In this document: positions 9,110-18,257 of the stretch, piece after piece
Layout: each line of letters starts with the position of its first letter
Numbering within the stretch: position 1 is the first letter of the stretch
From: JAZQQB01 sp045628865
Lineage (GTDB): Bacteria > Bacillota > Clostridia > Lachnospirales > Lachnospiraceae
Length of the DNA: 43,996 nucleotides
Direction of reading: 5' to 3'
NCBI GenBank assembly: GCA_045628865.1
Contig: JAZQQB010000021.1
Location: forward strand, 1 to 43,996
Position numbers and translations under genes: made by a program
The notes under the pieces: generated by a model
What the model was told of the DNA's origin: nothing
The model's database searches: none
Seen by the model: the letters and a program-made list of their open reading frames with translations, nothing else

Positions 9110-11635
9110 TTATAGTAAATACACCTGATCAGGAGAATATCTAGCCCTCTCCTGTTCGTTTTCAATATAAATATACCAATCCGTAACCGTAGAAAGCGGC
9201 AATGTGTAGATGCCTCCCTGATACATATCCTTGATATAGTAGGTATCATGAGTCAATTCAACCATAGCCTCATCCCCTTTGATATCCAGCACCTTAAACC
9301 AGCAATGTTCAAACTCTGTACCAGCCTCATCTGGATCATCCACCCTACAGCCCATTTTCAGAAGAATAAAGGCATCCTCTCTTTTGAAGGCTTCCTTTAC
9401 ATAGTCCAGGCGTTCGATGGCAAGCGCTCTCATTCTCTCTGTTTCTCTGTTTGAGATCATATACATTGGGTTATCATCCAAAAGCTCTGCCACTTCAGAC
9501 AAATGACTAAAGTTTCCATTCTGATGATCACTTGGTGTCTTGTAAAAATAAAGAGCATCCGAATAGCCATCATGTCCCTCATTACGATCCTTGCTACCGC
9601 CAATGGAAAGCTCTCCTTCTTTCTCAAGAGCCTTTTGCCAAGGAATCAATGTGATCATCAAAGGCTGTCCGTTAGATAAACGGGCAATATAAAAAGGTGC
9701 CTCCTCGATGAGCGCCTGTTCCTCGCTGATCATACGGCTTGCAACCATATCCAGAAGGTTTCCATATGGGCTCCAGGTATCTTCATCCGCATTTAAGATC
9801 TCAAGTTCTGGCAGTCCACAACGGTTCAATCCATGTGTGTGCAGCCAAACCTTTCTACCCTCCTCATTTAAAATCCCCTGTCCACAGAAAAGATAGTGTG
9901 GTGCTGGTGGTACTGCAGAAGTTGCTGCAAGAGATAACCACTTACCGGAAAGCAAAAGCTCCGCGCTAAAGTCAAGGACTGCTGCCGGTTTTTCCACCAG
10001 AGCATTTAAAATCATCAGCTGTGCATGATAAGAGGCAAAAATATTATCACCAAATTCCATTTCAACCATAAGACCTGCCGATGCGCTGCGAACAATCTCC
10101 ACCTCTTCAGGTAACAGTCTATTCTGCTCACGAACCATATCCGGAATCTCCACCTGTCTTGGATAAAAAGTAATGTGATAGATCTTCTCTCTGATTTCTA
10201 CTGTCATTTTTACGCCTTCGTCAAAATGATCCTCGATCAAACGAATATCTGAACAGGCATACAATCTTTCCACAACATGCTTCACATCCCTGATCTCCTC
10301 AACAGAATAAGGAATAACCATCATATAGGAAAGATCCTTTTCAGGCTCTGCTTCTTCTCCATTATTCTTTACGCCAAACTGATCTACCATACTATATCCA
10401 TCATCATCAAAAATGATCTGGCTTTCTGCATTCTCAAAAGCAGTACGTTCTTCAAGCAATAAAATGCCATCTACTTCCTTTAATGCTTCTTTAATAGTCA
10501 ATGTGACATTGATGGTCTGATAATGAAGTTGTCCCGGATCCTTTGGAATAACACTGACACGCATCAGCTTTTTAGCCTTTTTTACATACTCCAAAACGTT
10601 CTCCTTCACTTCATTATGAATGGTTGTCACTAAAGAAAAATGAGAAAGTACCTCTTCCTTTTCCTGTTTTATCACATCCTCTGGCATAAATTCCATTTCA
10701 AGTTCCACATCTTTTCCAGATAAAAACAGATCCTCATCATTGCTTTTTGCAATTCCAAAAGCCTCCTGTAAAGCTGACAAAATAACATTGTTTTTCTTTT
10801 CCATATAATAGATCCAGAAAACATTCTTCGTTTTTACCTGTTCTTCGGTGTAAGGAATACCTAACTGTTCACAGGCTCTTTTACGAAGAGAAACCGCTTT
10901 TTGATCTTTGTGATAATGCTTATCACTTTTGTTCAAGTACTCTAAACAGGCTTTTGCATCTCCAGCCTCTAAGCAGGTATCCGCCATTTCAAAGCATCTG
11001 GTATAAAAGCCTCTTCTTTTATTGTAATAAACCGGTGTCATACTCAGCTCATTCATTTTATCAAAGCACATTTTCAAGTCATCTAATAAGGAGGGTACTT
11101 CTACAGCAGCCTCTAAAAGATCATCATAGTACTCCCAGTAATTGTCATAATTATCCGGTTCTAACTTAAAAAGCTCATGGAAATAGTAAGGGCCCTTCAC
11201 TTCATCGGATCTCCACAAAAAGTAATCAATAGCAAGTCTCTTACAAACCTTAGGCGTTAATCCATTTCTTGCAGCAAATTCCTCCAAAATCCGGTCTCCC
11301 TGTTCGATCATATGAGAATTCTGATACACCTCTCCCAACAAAAGCACATATTTTTCCAGCTCGTTAAGGGACAATGCTTTGTTTAAATAACCACAAATCT
11401 TTTCCATGTCTTCAATTGGATTTTCATACACCTTTCTAGTGGCAATCCCATAATGGAATTTCAACTTAGACAACAAATAGTAGAATTCAGCATACTCCTC
11501 CTTACTACCCATAGAAGTGTCTGTCAAAAAGACTTCAAATTCTTCCGTTGTCCCTATCACATCTATATAATCAGCTCTATCCATGATCTCTATGGCATTG
11601 AGAAGCTCTTCATTTTTCTGACTCAAAATACTCAT
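9110..11635 (-). CDS. Large DUF4026/DUF2314-like protein
   Basis: The product is 841 aa, soluble, with no signal peptide. The N-terminal third (1-270) is helical and TPR-like, with repeated hydrophobic/aromatic spacing. The middle (about 310-690) resembles DUF4026 (recall of family style; not searched). The C-terminal 90 residues (EHCWFKVLDIKGDEAMVELTHD ... YTLPLSTVTDWYIY) look like DUF2314, which often ends proteins of this kind. Function is unknown. It is the last gene of a run that starts with a SWIM protein. However, an 89-base gap and a possible promoter (TATAGT, with GGGACA 17 bases upstream) separate it from the VWA gene, so it may also be transcribed on its own. It is followed by a strong terminator. 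Confidence 0.65.
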   Translation of the reverse strand: MSILSQKNEELLNAIEIMDRADYIDVIGTTEEFEVFLTDTSMGSKEEYAEFYYLLSKLKFHYGIATRKVYENPIEDMEKICGYLNKALSLNELEKYVLLLGEVYQNSHMIEQGDRILEEFAARNGLTPKVCKRLAIDYFLWRSDEVKGPYYFHELFKLEPDNYDNYWEYYDDLLEAAVEVPSLLDDLKMCFDKMNELSMTPVYYNKRRGFYTRCFEMADTCLEAGDAKACLEYLNKSDKHYHKDQKAVSLRKRACEQLGIPYTEEQVKTKNVFWIYYMEKKNNVILSALQEAFGIAKSNDEDLFLSGKDVELEMEFMPEDVIKQEKEEVLSHFSLVTTIHNEVKENVLEYVKKAKKLMRVSVIPKDPGQLHYQTINVTLTIKEALKEVDGILLLEERTAFENAESQIIFDDDGYSMVDQFGVKNNGEEAEPEKDLSYMMVIPYSVEEIRDVKHVVERLYACSDIRLIEDHFDEGVKMTVEIREKIYHITFYPRQVEIPDMVREQNRLLPEEVEIVRSASAGLMVEMEFGDNIFASYHAQLMILNALVEKPAAVLDFSAELLLSGKWLSLAATSAVPPAPHYLFCGQGILNEEGRKVWLHTHGLNRCGLPELEILNADEDTWSPYGNLLDMVASRMISEEQALIEEAPFYIARLSNGQPLMITLIPWQKALEKEGELSIGGSKDRNEGHDGYSDALYFYKTPSDHQNGNFSHLSEVAELLDDNPMYMISNRETERMRALAIERLDYVKEAFKREDAFILLKMGCRVDDPDEAGTEFEHCWFKVLDIKGDEAMVELTHDTYYIKDMYQGGIYTLPLSTVTDWYIYIENEQERARYSPDQVYLL

Positions 11636-11724
11636 AATCGTGTTCCTTCACCTTTCCTCGTCAATCCTTTATCATTACCAAGACATACTATAGCACACCT
11701 GGCTTAAATTGTCCCAATTTATAA

Positions 11725-12885
11725 TCAAAATCCTGTCAATTCCTGTCCTTTAATGGCTTTTTCCAGGATTTCGGGCAATCTCTCAGGGGTACATGCAAAG
11801 CATGGGATATCTAAACCTGCGATTTTTTTTGCTACACTTTCTGAATAATATGGCTTTCCGCCATCCTGAATAGCCAAAAGACAGCATACAGTCACTCCAG
11901 ACTCCTTCATTTCCTGCAATCGTCGTATCATACCAGCCTGATTTCCATATTCCTCTAAGTCAGAAATCAAGAAAAATAAGGTTTTTGATGGATTTTCGAT
12001 AAACTGCTGACAATAAGCAATGGATCCGTTGATATCTGTTCCTCCTCCCATTTGAAAGCCAAACAAAAGATCTACTGGATCATCACACTTTTCTGTCAGA
12101 TCCACCACCTTCGTATCAAAGGCAACCACTCTTGTTTTTACACTTGCCATGCTGGCTAAGATACAACTCATAATAGAAGAATAGATCACAGACTCACCCA
12201 TAGAGCCGCTTTGATCGATATCCAAAATAATATTCCATTTTTTCGCTGCTGTGGCTGTTGATCTGTCAAAAAAGTAAAAATGCTCTGGTACAATGGTTTT
12301 TAGTTGCTGATTATAATTCTTTAAATTCCTTCCAATGGTCATCTTATAATCAATGGCTGTTGCTGAAGGGATTGGGGAATGCTGTTTTTTATTCACTGCA
12401 GCTGTCACTGCCCTCTTGATATCCTGCTCCAGCCGCTTATTGATATCATCTACGATCTTTTGAATAAATGCCCGCACGTTATCTTTGGATCTTTTAGGAA
12501 TCTGTTCCTTTAATGTCATAATGGTAGCTGCTAAATTAACATCCGGCTCTAAATTTTCCAAAAGCTCAGGTTCAAACAAAAGCTGCTTTAAACCACATCT
12601 TGTCATGGCATCATTCTGAATAATGGTAACAAGTTCTTTATCAAAAAGAGTTCTAACATCCCCCAACCATTTTGTAATCTTCGGACTCGACGGTCCATTA
12701 CTAGCTGCACCACCACTTCCAAAACCACCATTGGATGTATTATTATATATAGAAGCAAGTGCCTGATCCATCAGATCCTGTTCCTTGGAAAGTCCAGAAC
12801 CGATTCCTGTCATTTTCCCAAACCGGTCCTCACTTTCCTGTCCTAGGATCAAACGCCAGCGCTTGATTTTCTCTTCATTTTCCAT
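11725..12885 (-). CDS. VWA domain protein of a MoxR system (YehP/CoxE-like)
   Basis: The product is 386 aa and cytosolic. A helical N-terminal half (1-210) includes a Gly/Ser-rich spacer near 45-60. The C-terminal von Willebrand A domain (about 215-386) has a complete metal-ion-dependent adhesion site: DIDQSGSMG near residue 222, the Thr of GGGTDI, and the Asp of LISDLEE. VWA proteins of this class are partners of MoxR AAA+ ATPases, which remodel or load metal-dependent targets. Its MoxR partner lies two genes upstream in the same operon. The start is 33 bases after the DUF5682 stop, with a GGAAAGG-type ribosome site. It resembles E. coli YehP in kind and context; this is from memory, not from an alignment. 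Confidence 0.82.
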   Translation of the reverse strand: MENEEKIKRWRLILGQESEDRFGKMTGIGSGLSKEQDLMDQALASIYNNTSNGGFGSGGAASNGPSSPKITKWLGDVRTLFDKELVTIIQNDAMTRCGLKQLLFEPELLENLEPDVNLAATIMTLKEQIPKRSKDNVRAFIQKIVDDINKRLEQDIKRAVTAAVNKKQHSPIPSATAIDYKMTIGRNLKNYNQQLKTIVPEHFYFFDRSTATAAKKWNIILDIDQSGSMGESVIYSSIMSCILASMASVKTRVVAFDTKVVDLTEKCDDPVDLLFGFQMGGGTDINGSIAYCQQFIENPSKTLFFLISDLEEYGNQAGMIRRLQEMKESGVTVCCLLAIQDGGKPYYSESVAKKIAGLDIPCFACTPERLPEILEKAIKGQELTGF

Positions 12886-12918
12886 TTATGTTCCTTTCCG
12901 TTTTGATCAGTTGTCCCG

Positions 12919-15168
12919 TTAAAAATCAAAATCAAAATCTGCAAGACTGTCTACTAACTCCTGAGCTTCCTCGCCCAAAACCGTATTCACGATCTCGCTA
13001 ACCTCAGCCCCATTCAGGCCCCAGTTTTCTCCAAGATTTTCAGCAATTTGATCCTTTTCATTTGCAGTAAAATCTGCAAATGCTCTTCTTAAAAATAACA
13101 AGGCTCGTTTAAATTCATCATCATCAAGTTCCTCCAAGTACCCATCTAAAGTTTCCCAAATAGATAATCGATTGATCAGGGAATAATGATTTTTCATCAC
13201 CAGGCCTTCAAACCAACCAGCACCTAGATCAGCGGGTATTCCCTTTGAAAGTCTTCTGCTAACCTCTGCATTTAATTCCTTTGTTTGGATTGCGCCCTTT
13301 TCAAGAAGTATGGACGCTGCATATCCTGAGATTTTTGTATTCAGATCATCTCTTTTGGCAATATTAGAAATCACAGAAATCCATTCTTTATCGTCTAAAA
13401 AGGCATGAAGTTTCGTACACTGATCAACCTGTTCCATAGAAATAACCATCTTCTTGCTGGCCTCATCATCACAACTGCAAGCATCTGGCAACAACAGACA
13501 AAAGTGATAAAAAAGCTGTTCCATAATGGGAATAAGTGGCTCAGTTTCCACCTGTCTGATAGAACCAAAGCTGATCACCATGGATAAATGCTCCATGCAG
13601 GCAGCCATCTCTTCTATGGAAACAGCATCCACTGCCAGAGCCTGAAGTGCTGAAATAGCAGTCAGTACTACATTAGGTAATCCGCATAAAAAAGCATTTT
13701 CAAGTTGCTTCGCAATGATTTTGATGCTATCAGCCCCCTTGATCCTCTCACTTAATACATAGCTTGCCGCTAATTTCACTGTATCTCCCTGCAAGGCAGC
13801 CTCTACAATTTCAATCTCTGCCTCTGGTGTCCATTTTGCGGTCCAGTTCTCTCCATAGGTGGCAGTCTCTTGATTTGTTCTTTGTAAGCTTGCAAACTGA
13901 ATCCCAAGCACTCTTAACTGATGCAAGAAGAAGGAGCGATGAAGATCCAAAAAAGCTGCATCCTTAGACTGCACTCTTCTGTTCTCTCTTAAATCCAATG
14001 AAAGATCCTGCAGCACCACCGTCTTATATTTATCCAGCTTAAGAGCTTTCAGATTTCTATAAAAATCTTCCTGGATACTGGTTCTGCTCACACCATCCGG
14101 CAAGCTTCCGATCATCGTACCAATTTCAACCGATGCAAAGGCTAAGCTTAAGGAAGGCACATTTCCTTCACCAAGGCAGGTTATGGCAGCATCCTTTAAA
14201 TCATACAACGTCATCACACGATCCCCACGAAGCATGGCCAAAGACTGTGCCAATCGTACTGCCTCAATAACAGATGCCGTAGAAACTGGATTTCCAGTAT
14301 CTCTCATAAAGCCTGCAATTTTTGACAAATATGCATAAGCAGCATAGGAATCCTCCTGTCGAACAAGGCTTTCCCATAACAGTTCATAATACGCAGGTGC
14401 CTTATTACCAGCTCCATATCCTGATCTTGTAGACAAACGGTAGTAAGAATATGGCATCAGAGTATGCATGCACTCACAGGTTGGAAGTCCCTTTAAAGAC
14501 TCCTCCTCTTCCCAGCTTTTTAACCCATCCACGTGATAGGATCCACATACCACAACTATATCACTTGGATCTATTCCATTTAAAACATACTTTCTGATCT
14601 GCTGCCTCATATAGGCTTCTCTCACCACTGTTTCCGGCCAGTCAAAATCAACACCTTCCGTTAATTGACGAAGTTCACTGCCAAAACGGTTGCAGCCTTC
14701 GTGATAAACCTCCATAGAGGTAACATGCTCTAAATTTCTTTCCCAAAAGGTTTCCTGCCCATCTTCTCCACTTAGGGAGTCCAATTTTTCATAAATAGTT
14801 TCCCTTCCATAATCGCTTCTTTCTTTTCCATCATTTACCAATGTAATGGCCAAAAAAGTTTCCGAAGGAAGGTCCATAAACTGACAATCCACCTTATGCT
14901 TGTTACACCAAAGAATTGCCTGATATTCAGGTGAATATTCTGCAAAAGGATATAAAATTGTTCTGATAGGTGCCTCCTTTGTATAGGCTAATACAGCAAT
15001 AGGAGGCTTTGTCTCTTTACGAACCATATCCGACATCAGATCCGTAAAATCACTTGGTCCCTCCACCAGCACCAGCTTCGGCTTTTTTTCTTCTAAAAAT
15101 GCTCTCAGATGATAAGCGCCTGCCGGCGACAAATGTCGGATACCAAAAAAATGTGGCATCTTTCCCAT
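12919..15168 (-). CDS. DUF5682 family protein (YehM-like; TraB/ChaN-type motifs)
   Basis: The product is 749 aa from the ATG at 15168, which follows the MoxR stop after one base (TAG-A-ATG) and has GGTGGAAG upstream. A frame extending to 15210 would overlap the MoxR gene and adds residues unlike the family start. The N-terminal domain (1-230) shows FFGIRHLSP (His12), LVEGPSD (Glu36), PFAEYSPEYQA, a QFMDLP strand and CGSYHVDGL (His212). This GxxH/EG/GxxH arrangement matches the DUF5682 family and recalls the metal-dependent TraB/ChaN/EreA-like fold. The rest is helical. No signal peptide is present, so it acts in the cytosol. It is probably the effector or enzyme of the MoxR-VWA cluster, but no substrate is known. 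Confidence 0.8.
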   Translation of the reverse strand: MGKMPHFFGIRHLSPAGAYHLRAFLEEKKPKLVLVEGPSDFTDLMSDMVRKETKPPIAVLAYTKEAPIRTILYPFAEYSPEYQAILWCNKHKVDCQFMDLPSETFLAITLVNDGKERSDYGRETIYEKLDSLSGEDGQETFWERNLEHVTSMEVYHEGCNRFGSELRQLTEGVDFDWPETVVREAYMRQQIRKYVLNGIDPSDIVVVCGSYHVDGLKSWEEEESLKGLPTCECMHTLMPYSYYRLSTRSGYGAGNKAPAYYELLWESLVRQEDSYAAYAYLSKIAGFMRDTGNPVSTASVIEAVRLAQSLAMLRGDRVMTLYDLKDAAITCLGEGNVPSLSLAFASVEIGTMIGSLPDGVSRTSIQEDFYRNLKALKLDKYKTVVLQDLSLDLRENRRVQSKDAAFLDLHRSFFLHQLRVLGIQFASLQRTNQETATYGENWTAKWTPEAEIEIVEAALQGDTVKLAASYVLSERIKGADSIKIIAKQLENAFLCGLPNVVLTAISALQALAVDAVSIEEMAACMEHLSMVISFGSIRQVETEPLIPIMEQLFYHFCLLLPDACSCDDEASKKMVISMEQVDQCTKLHAFLDDKEWISVISNIAKRDDLNTKISGYAASILLEKGAIQTKELNAEVSRRLSKGIPADLGAGWFEGLVMKNHYSLINRLSIWETLDGYLEELDDDEFKRALLFLRRAFADFTANEKDQIAENLGENWGLNGAEVSEIVNTVLGEEAQELVDSLADFDFDF

Positions 15169-15169
15169 T

Positions 15170-16258
15170 CTAATCTTCCACCAGTTCCTTACATGATTTA
15201 TATAGTCCAAGCCATTTTGCTCCGCGCTTTTTCATAACATTTTCCAAATATTCTTTCCACACGATCTTGTCCTTGGCTTCATCCTTCACAATAGCGCCCA
15301 TCAAACCAGCTGCTAAATCCTCATCCGTAATCGTTCCATCTCCAAAGCTTCCTGCCAGCGCCATACTATTACATAGCAATGAAATAGCTTCTGCAGTAGA
15401 TAACACACCAGAGGTTGGTTTCACCTTTGCATTTTTATCCAAAGTTTCCCCTGTTCTGATCTCTCTAAAAATAGTACATACCTTTTCAACTGTATCTATC
15501 TCAGGAAGTTTTGCATTCAGATCTAAATTTCCTGCTAACTGACTTACTCTGGAAGAAACAATGTCCATTTCAGATTCCAGTGTTGCCGGTGATGGCAATA
15601 CCACAATATTAAAACGTCTTTTCAATGCTGCCGACATATCATTTACACCTTTATCTCTTGTGTTGGCTGTGGCGATGATAGAAAAACCTTTTTTGGCTGG
15701 AACCTCTAATGCCAATTCAGGCACCGAAATTCTTTTTTCTGACAGCAGGGAGATCAAAGCATCCTGCACCTCTGATGCACATCTTGATATTTCCTCCACT
15801 CTAGCAATTTTTCCCTGTTCCATTGCCGCAAAGATTGGACTTTTTAACATTGCCTCCTTAGATGGTCCTTGGGCGATGAGCATGGCATAATTCCAGGAAT
15901 AACGGATCTGCTCCTCTGTTGTTCCTGCAGTTCCCTGGATCACCATAGTGGAATCTCCATTGATTGCTGCTGTCAAATGTTCTGAAAGCCAGCTTTTTGC
16001 TGTACCTGGCTCACCGATCAAAAGCAATGCCCTGTCTGTTACCAGTGTAGAGATTGCAATTTCTACAAGTCTCTCATGACCAATATATTTTGGAGTAATC
16101 ACTGTATCTAAAACCTTACCTCCACAAATATATGTTTTTACTGATTGCGGAGACATTTTCCATCCTGTGGGAATTGGATTTTTTTCTGCCTTGATCAACG
16201 CATCAATTTCATTCTGAAATAACTGCTCTGCTGGCAGTCTTAGTACCTGTTCACTCAT
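15170..16258 (-). CDS. MoxR-family AAA+ ATPase (YehL-like)
   Basis: The product is 362 aa. It has an N-terminal extension, then the AAA+ core: Walker A GEPGTAKS near residue 81; a Walker B region reading RVEEISR, where most MoxR proteins have ADEINR; sensor 1 IATANTRDKG; and the arginine-finger region ALKRRFNIVVLPSP. The C-terminal lid domain ends at 362. MoxR ATPases form hexamers and work as chaperones with VWA proteins; here the VWA gene follows two genes downstream. The gene ends one base before the DUF5682 start, so those two are translationally coupled, and it begins 22 bases after the 650-aa gene. Confidence 0.88.
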   Translation of the reverse strand: MSEQVLRLPAEQLFQNEIDALIKAEKNPIPTGWKMSPQSVKTYICGGKVLDTVITPKYIGHERLVEIAISTLVTDRALLLIGEPGTAKSWLSEHLTAAINGDSTMVIQGTAGTTEEQIRYSWNYAMLIAQGPSKEAMLKSPIFAAMEQGKIARVEEISRCASEVQDALISLLSEKRISVPELALEVPAKKGFSIIATANTRDKGVNDMSAALKRRFNIVVLPSPATLESEMDIVSSRVSQLAGNLDLNAKLPEIDTVEKVCTIFREIRTGETLDKNAKVKPTSGVLSTAEAISLLCNSMALAGSFGDGTITDEDLAAGLMGAIVKDEAKDKIVWKEYLENVMKKRGAKWLGLYKSCKELVED

Positions 16259-16280
16259 TTTTTAATCTCCTGTATGTTTT

Positions 16281-18233
16281 CTATAAATTTTCTGTTAAGA
16301 CATGTAATAGATTCTGAATATCCGTTTCCTTCATCTTATATTCTTTTTCATGTTCTTTATGATACTGAAAAATCTCATCAAATTCAGTTTCATATTCTTC
16401 CTTTGTCAATCGAAGCTTTCTCATGTAATCATGCATCGCATACCAATAAATATTAGTGCCCTTTTTAAAAAACTTCAAAGCCAATCCCTTTCGTGACAAA
16501 TTCCATTTATGGCACGCTCTGAAATATAGATCATCATTTGACCCATTTAATACCTTTTGGTGCATGATCTTCTTGATTGCTTCTAAATCATCTGGTTTAG
16601 CAAGATCAGCTGTTTTATATAAAAATTCATCAAACTCATCTTTTTTTGTGTCATGTGAAAACGCAATCATCCATTTATGAAGCTCACTCATGGAAATGGT
16701 AAGTTCCTGCAAGCCATAGGTATACTCGATAGGACCGTAAGCATAATGCTCCCCATCCGGGATCACGCCATCTGATACGCGAAAGATCAGGTCAAATGTT
16801 GTACCCTTGCAATCCAAATGTCTGCAATATACTGCCATCTGATTACCTATGTCTTCTTTGGTGATTCCCTGCTTTACAAAATACTTCTCCTGACTTTCCA
16901 TCCATTGTCTGTCAAAGCTTCCATCTAGGATCTTAAGCATCACCACCGGGAAGAAAAGATCATACTCCTTCTTTTCCTCATATCGCTCTAACATATACTG
17001 CTTCATATCCTTTCTGCCTGTGTAAAGTGTGTTTCTAAGTAAGATCTCACACAACTCACTAAAAGCTGAATCCTTGGACTGGTATCGATCCAAGCGATAA
17101 CTATGTACCTTGTTATAGTTAAAAGTACAATGGCTCAAATATGGGTTCAGCTCCATGGTATGATCTAATCCATATTTGATCACTTCAAAGATCTCATCAC
17201 TGCTCTTTCTCTCTAACGCACAAAGATCAGTGATCAGATTTGTAACCAGCTTACTGGCACGATCCATTTCTGTTACTTCCTGATACTTTGCAATATCTTC
17301 GATCAATAGATCCAGATCCTTTCGAAATGTTTTTGCAATGATTCTGTTGGCAACACCATTGTCCTTATCCTTGATGGCATCAATATAATCGCGAGACTTC
17401 TTCGAGATCATTTTTTCAAAGATTTCTACTACCTCTTCTGTATCAAAATAGGATAACGAATGCATAGCAACTGGCTTTGTTTTTGCTTTTTCTGTATCCA
17501 CTAAGGTCTTTAGCAGCTCATAGTTTTCCTCACTGTAATGAAGTGCATCGATCATTTCCACACGAAGGTCCTTTTCTGTTTCCGGCAACCATTTTAAGTA
17601 AAAATCATTGGCCTTAGCCCCTTCCTTTCGCATGATCACACGAATTCTTCTTTGCATATCCTTACCACCCTTAGGATTAAAATCCTCCTTCAAAAGTGGT
17701 AAAAATAAAGCATTTTCGTCCTCAAGCATCATTTTGTAAACCAGTTCAGCTGTACCTGCATAAGGTGCTTTTAACCCCTTTACAAGGGACTGCAAAACTC
17801 TATAATCCTGAAATACCTCTGGCTTTTCTTTGATGGCAGTTTTCACTGTCTCGTATCTACCGCTTCCCGTTTCTGTCAATCCTGCAATAACTTCATGTAG
17901 AACAGAATATGGCACATCAAGCATCAATCCATCTGTATTTTTTAGTAAAATCTCCTCCGCTTCCTCCTTAGCGGATGTACTCTGTAAGGTACATACAACC
18001 GCATCCACCAAGGAAATGGTGTCCATCAGAACAACGGCCTTTTCCTTGCTATCTACCGCAAGCAACTTATCACACTGTTCCAACATCTTTGCAAAAACAG
18101 GTGCTGCAGCCTGCAATGGTCTGCAAGCTTCTATTGCCTTTTTCAATCTAAAATCCTCATCCAATAAGTTGGCTCCTGCGATCATATTGACACGCAGACG
18201 ATCACGTAATTCATATATTCCTGTAAAATCCAT
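16281..18233 (-). CDS. Unclassified helical-repeat protein of the MoxR cluster
   Basis: The product is 650 aa, soluble, with no signal or membrane segment. I do not recognise the family. Much of it (about 60-330) reads as paired amphipathic helices of HEAT type, for example EVFQDYRVLQSLVKGLKAPY and NYELLKTLVDTEK. The C-terminal part (about 480-640) has a distinctive block, YGPIEYTYGLQELTISMSELHKWMIAF, then a basic aromatic tail (WYAMHDYMRKLRLTKEEY). It occupies the slot where related clusters carry DUF5691 or DUF4132 helical proteins, so it may be a diverged or substituted adaptor. Gaps of 24 and 22 bases to its neighbours place it firmly in the operon. Confidence 0.7.
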   Translation of the reverse strand: MDFTGIYELRDRLRVNMIAGANLLDEDFRLKKAIEACRPLQAAAPVFAKMLEQCDKLLAVDSKEKAVVLMDTISLVDAVVCTLQSTSAKEEAEEILLKNTDGLMLDVPYSVLHEVIAGLTETGSGRYETVKTAIKEKPEVFQDYRVLQSLVKGLKAPYAGTAELVYKMMLEDENALFLPLLKEDFNPKGGKDMQRRIRVIMRKEGAKANDFYLKWLPETEKDLRVEMIDALHYSEENYELLKTLVDTEKAKTKPVAMHSLSYFDTEEVVEIFEKMISKKSRDYIDAIKDKDNGVANRIIAKTFRKDLDLLIEDIAKYQEVTEMDRASKLVTNLITDLCALERKSSDEIFEVIKYGLDHTMELNPYLSHCTFNYNKVHSYRLDRYQSKDSAFSELCEILLRNTLYTGRKDMKQYMLERYEEKKEYDLFFPVVMLKILDGSFDRQWMESQEKYFVKQGITKEDIGNQMAVYCRHLDCKGTTFDLIFRVSDGVIPDGEHYAYGPIEYTYGLQELTISMSELHKWMIAFSHDTKKDEFDEFLYKTADLAKPDDLEAIKKIMHQKVLNGSNDDLYFRACHKWNLSRKGLALKFFKKGTNIYWYAMHDYMRKLRLTKEEYETEFDEIFQYHKEHEKEYKMKETDIQNLLHVLTENL

Positions 18234-18257
18234 ATTATGGCCTCTTTCTTCTTTATT

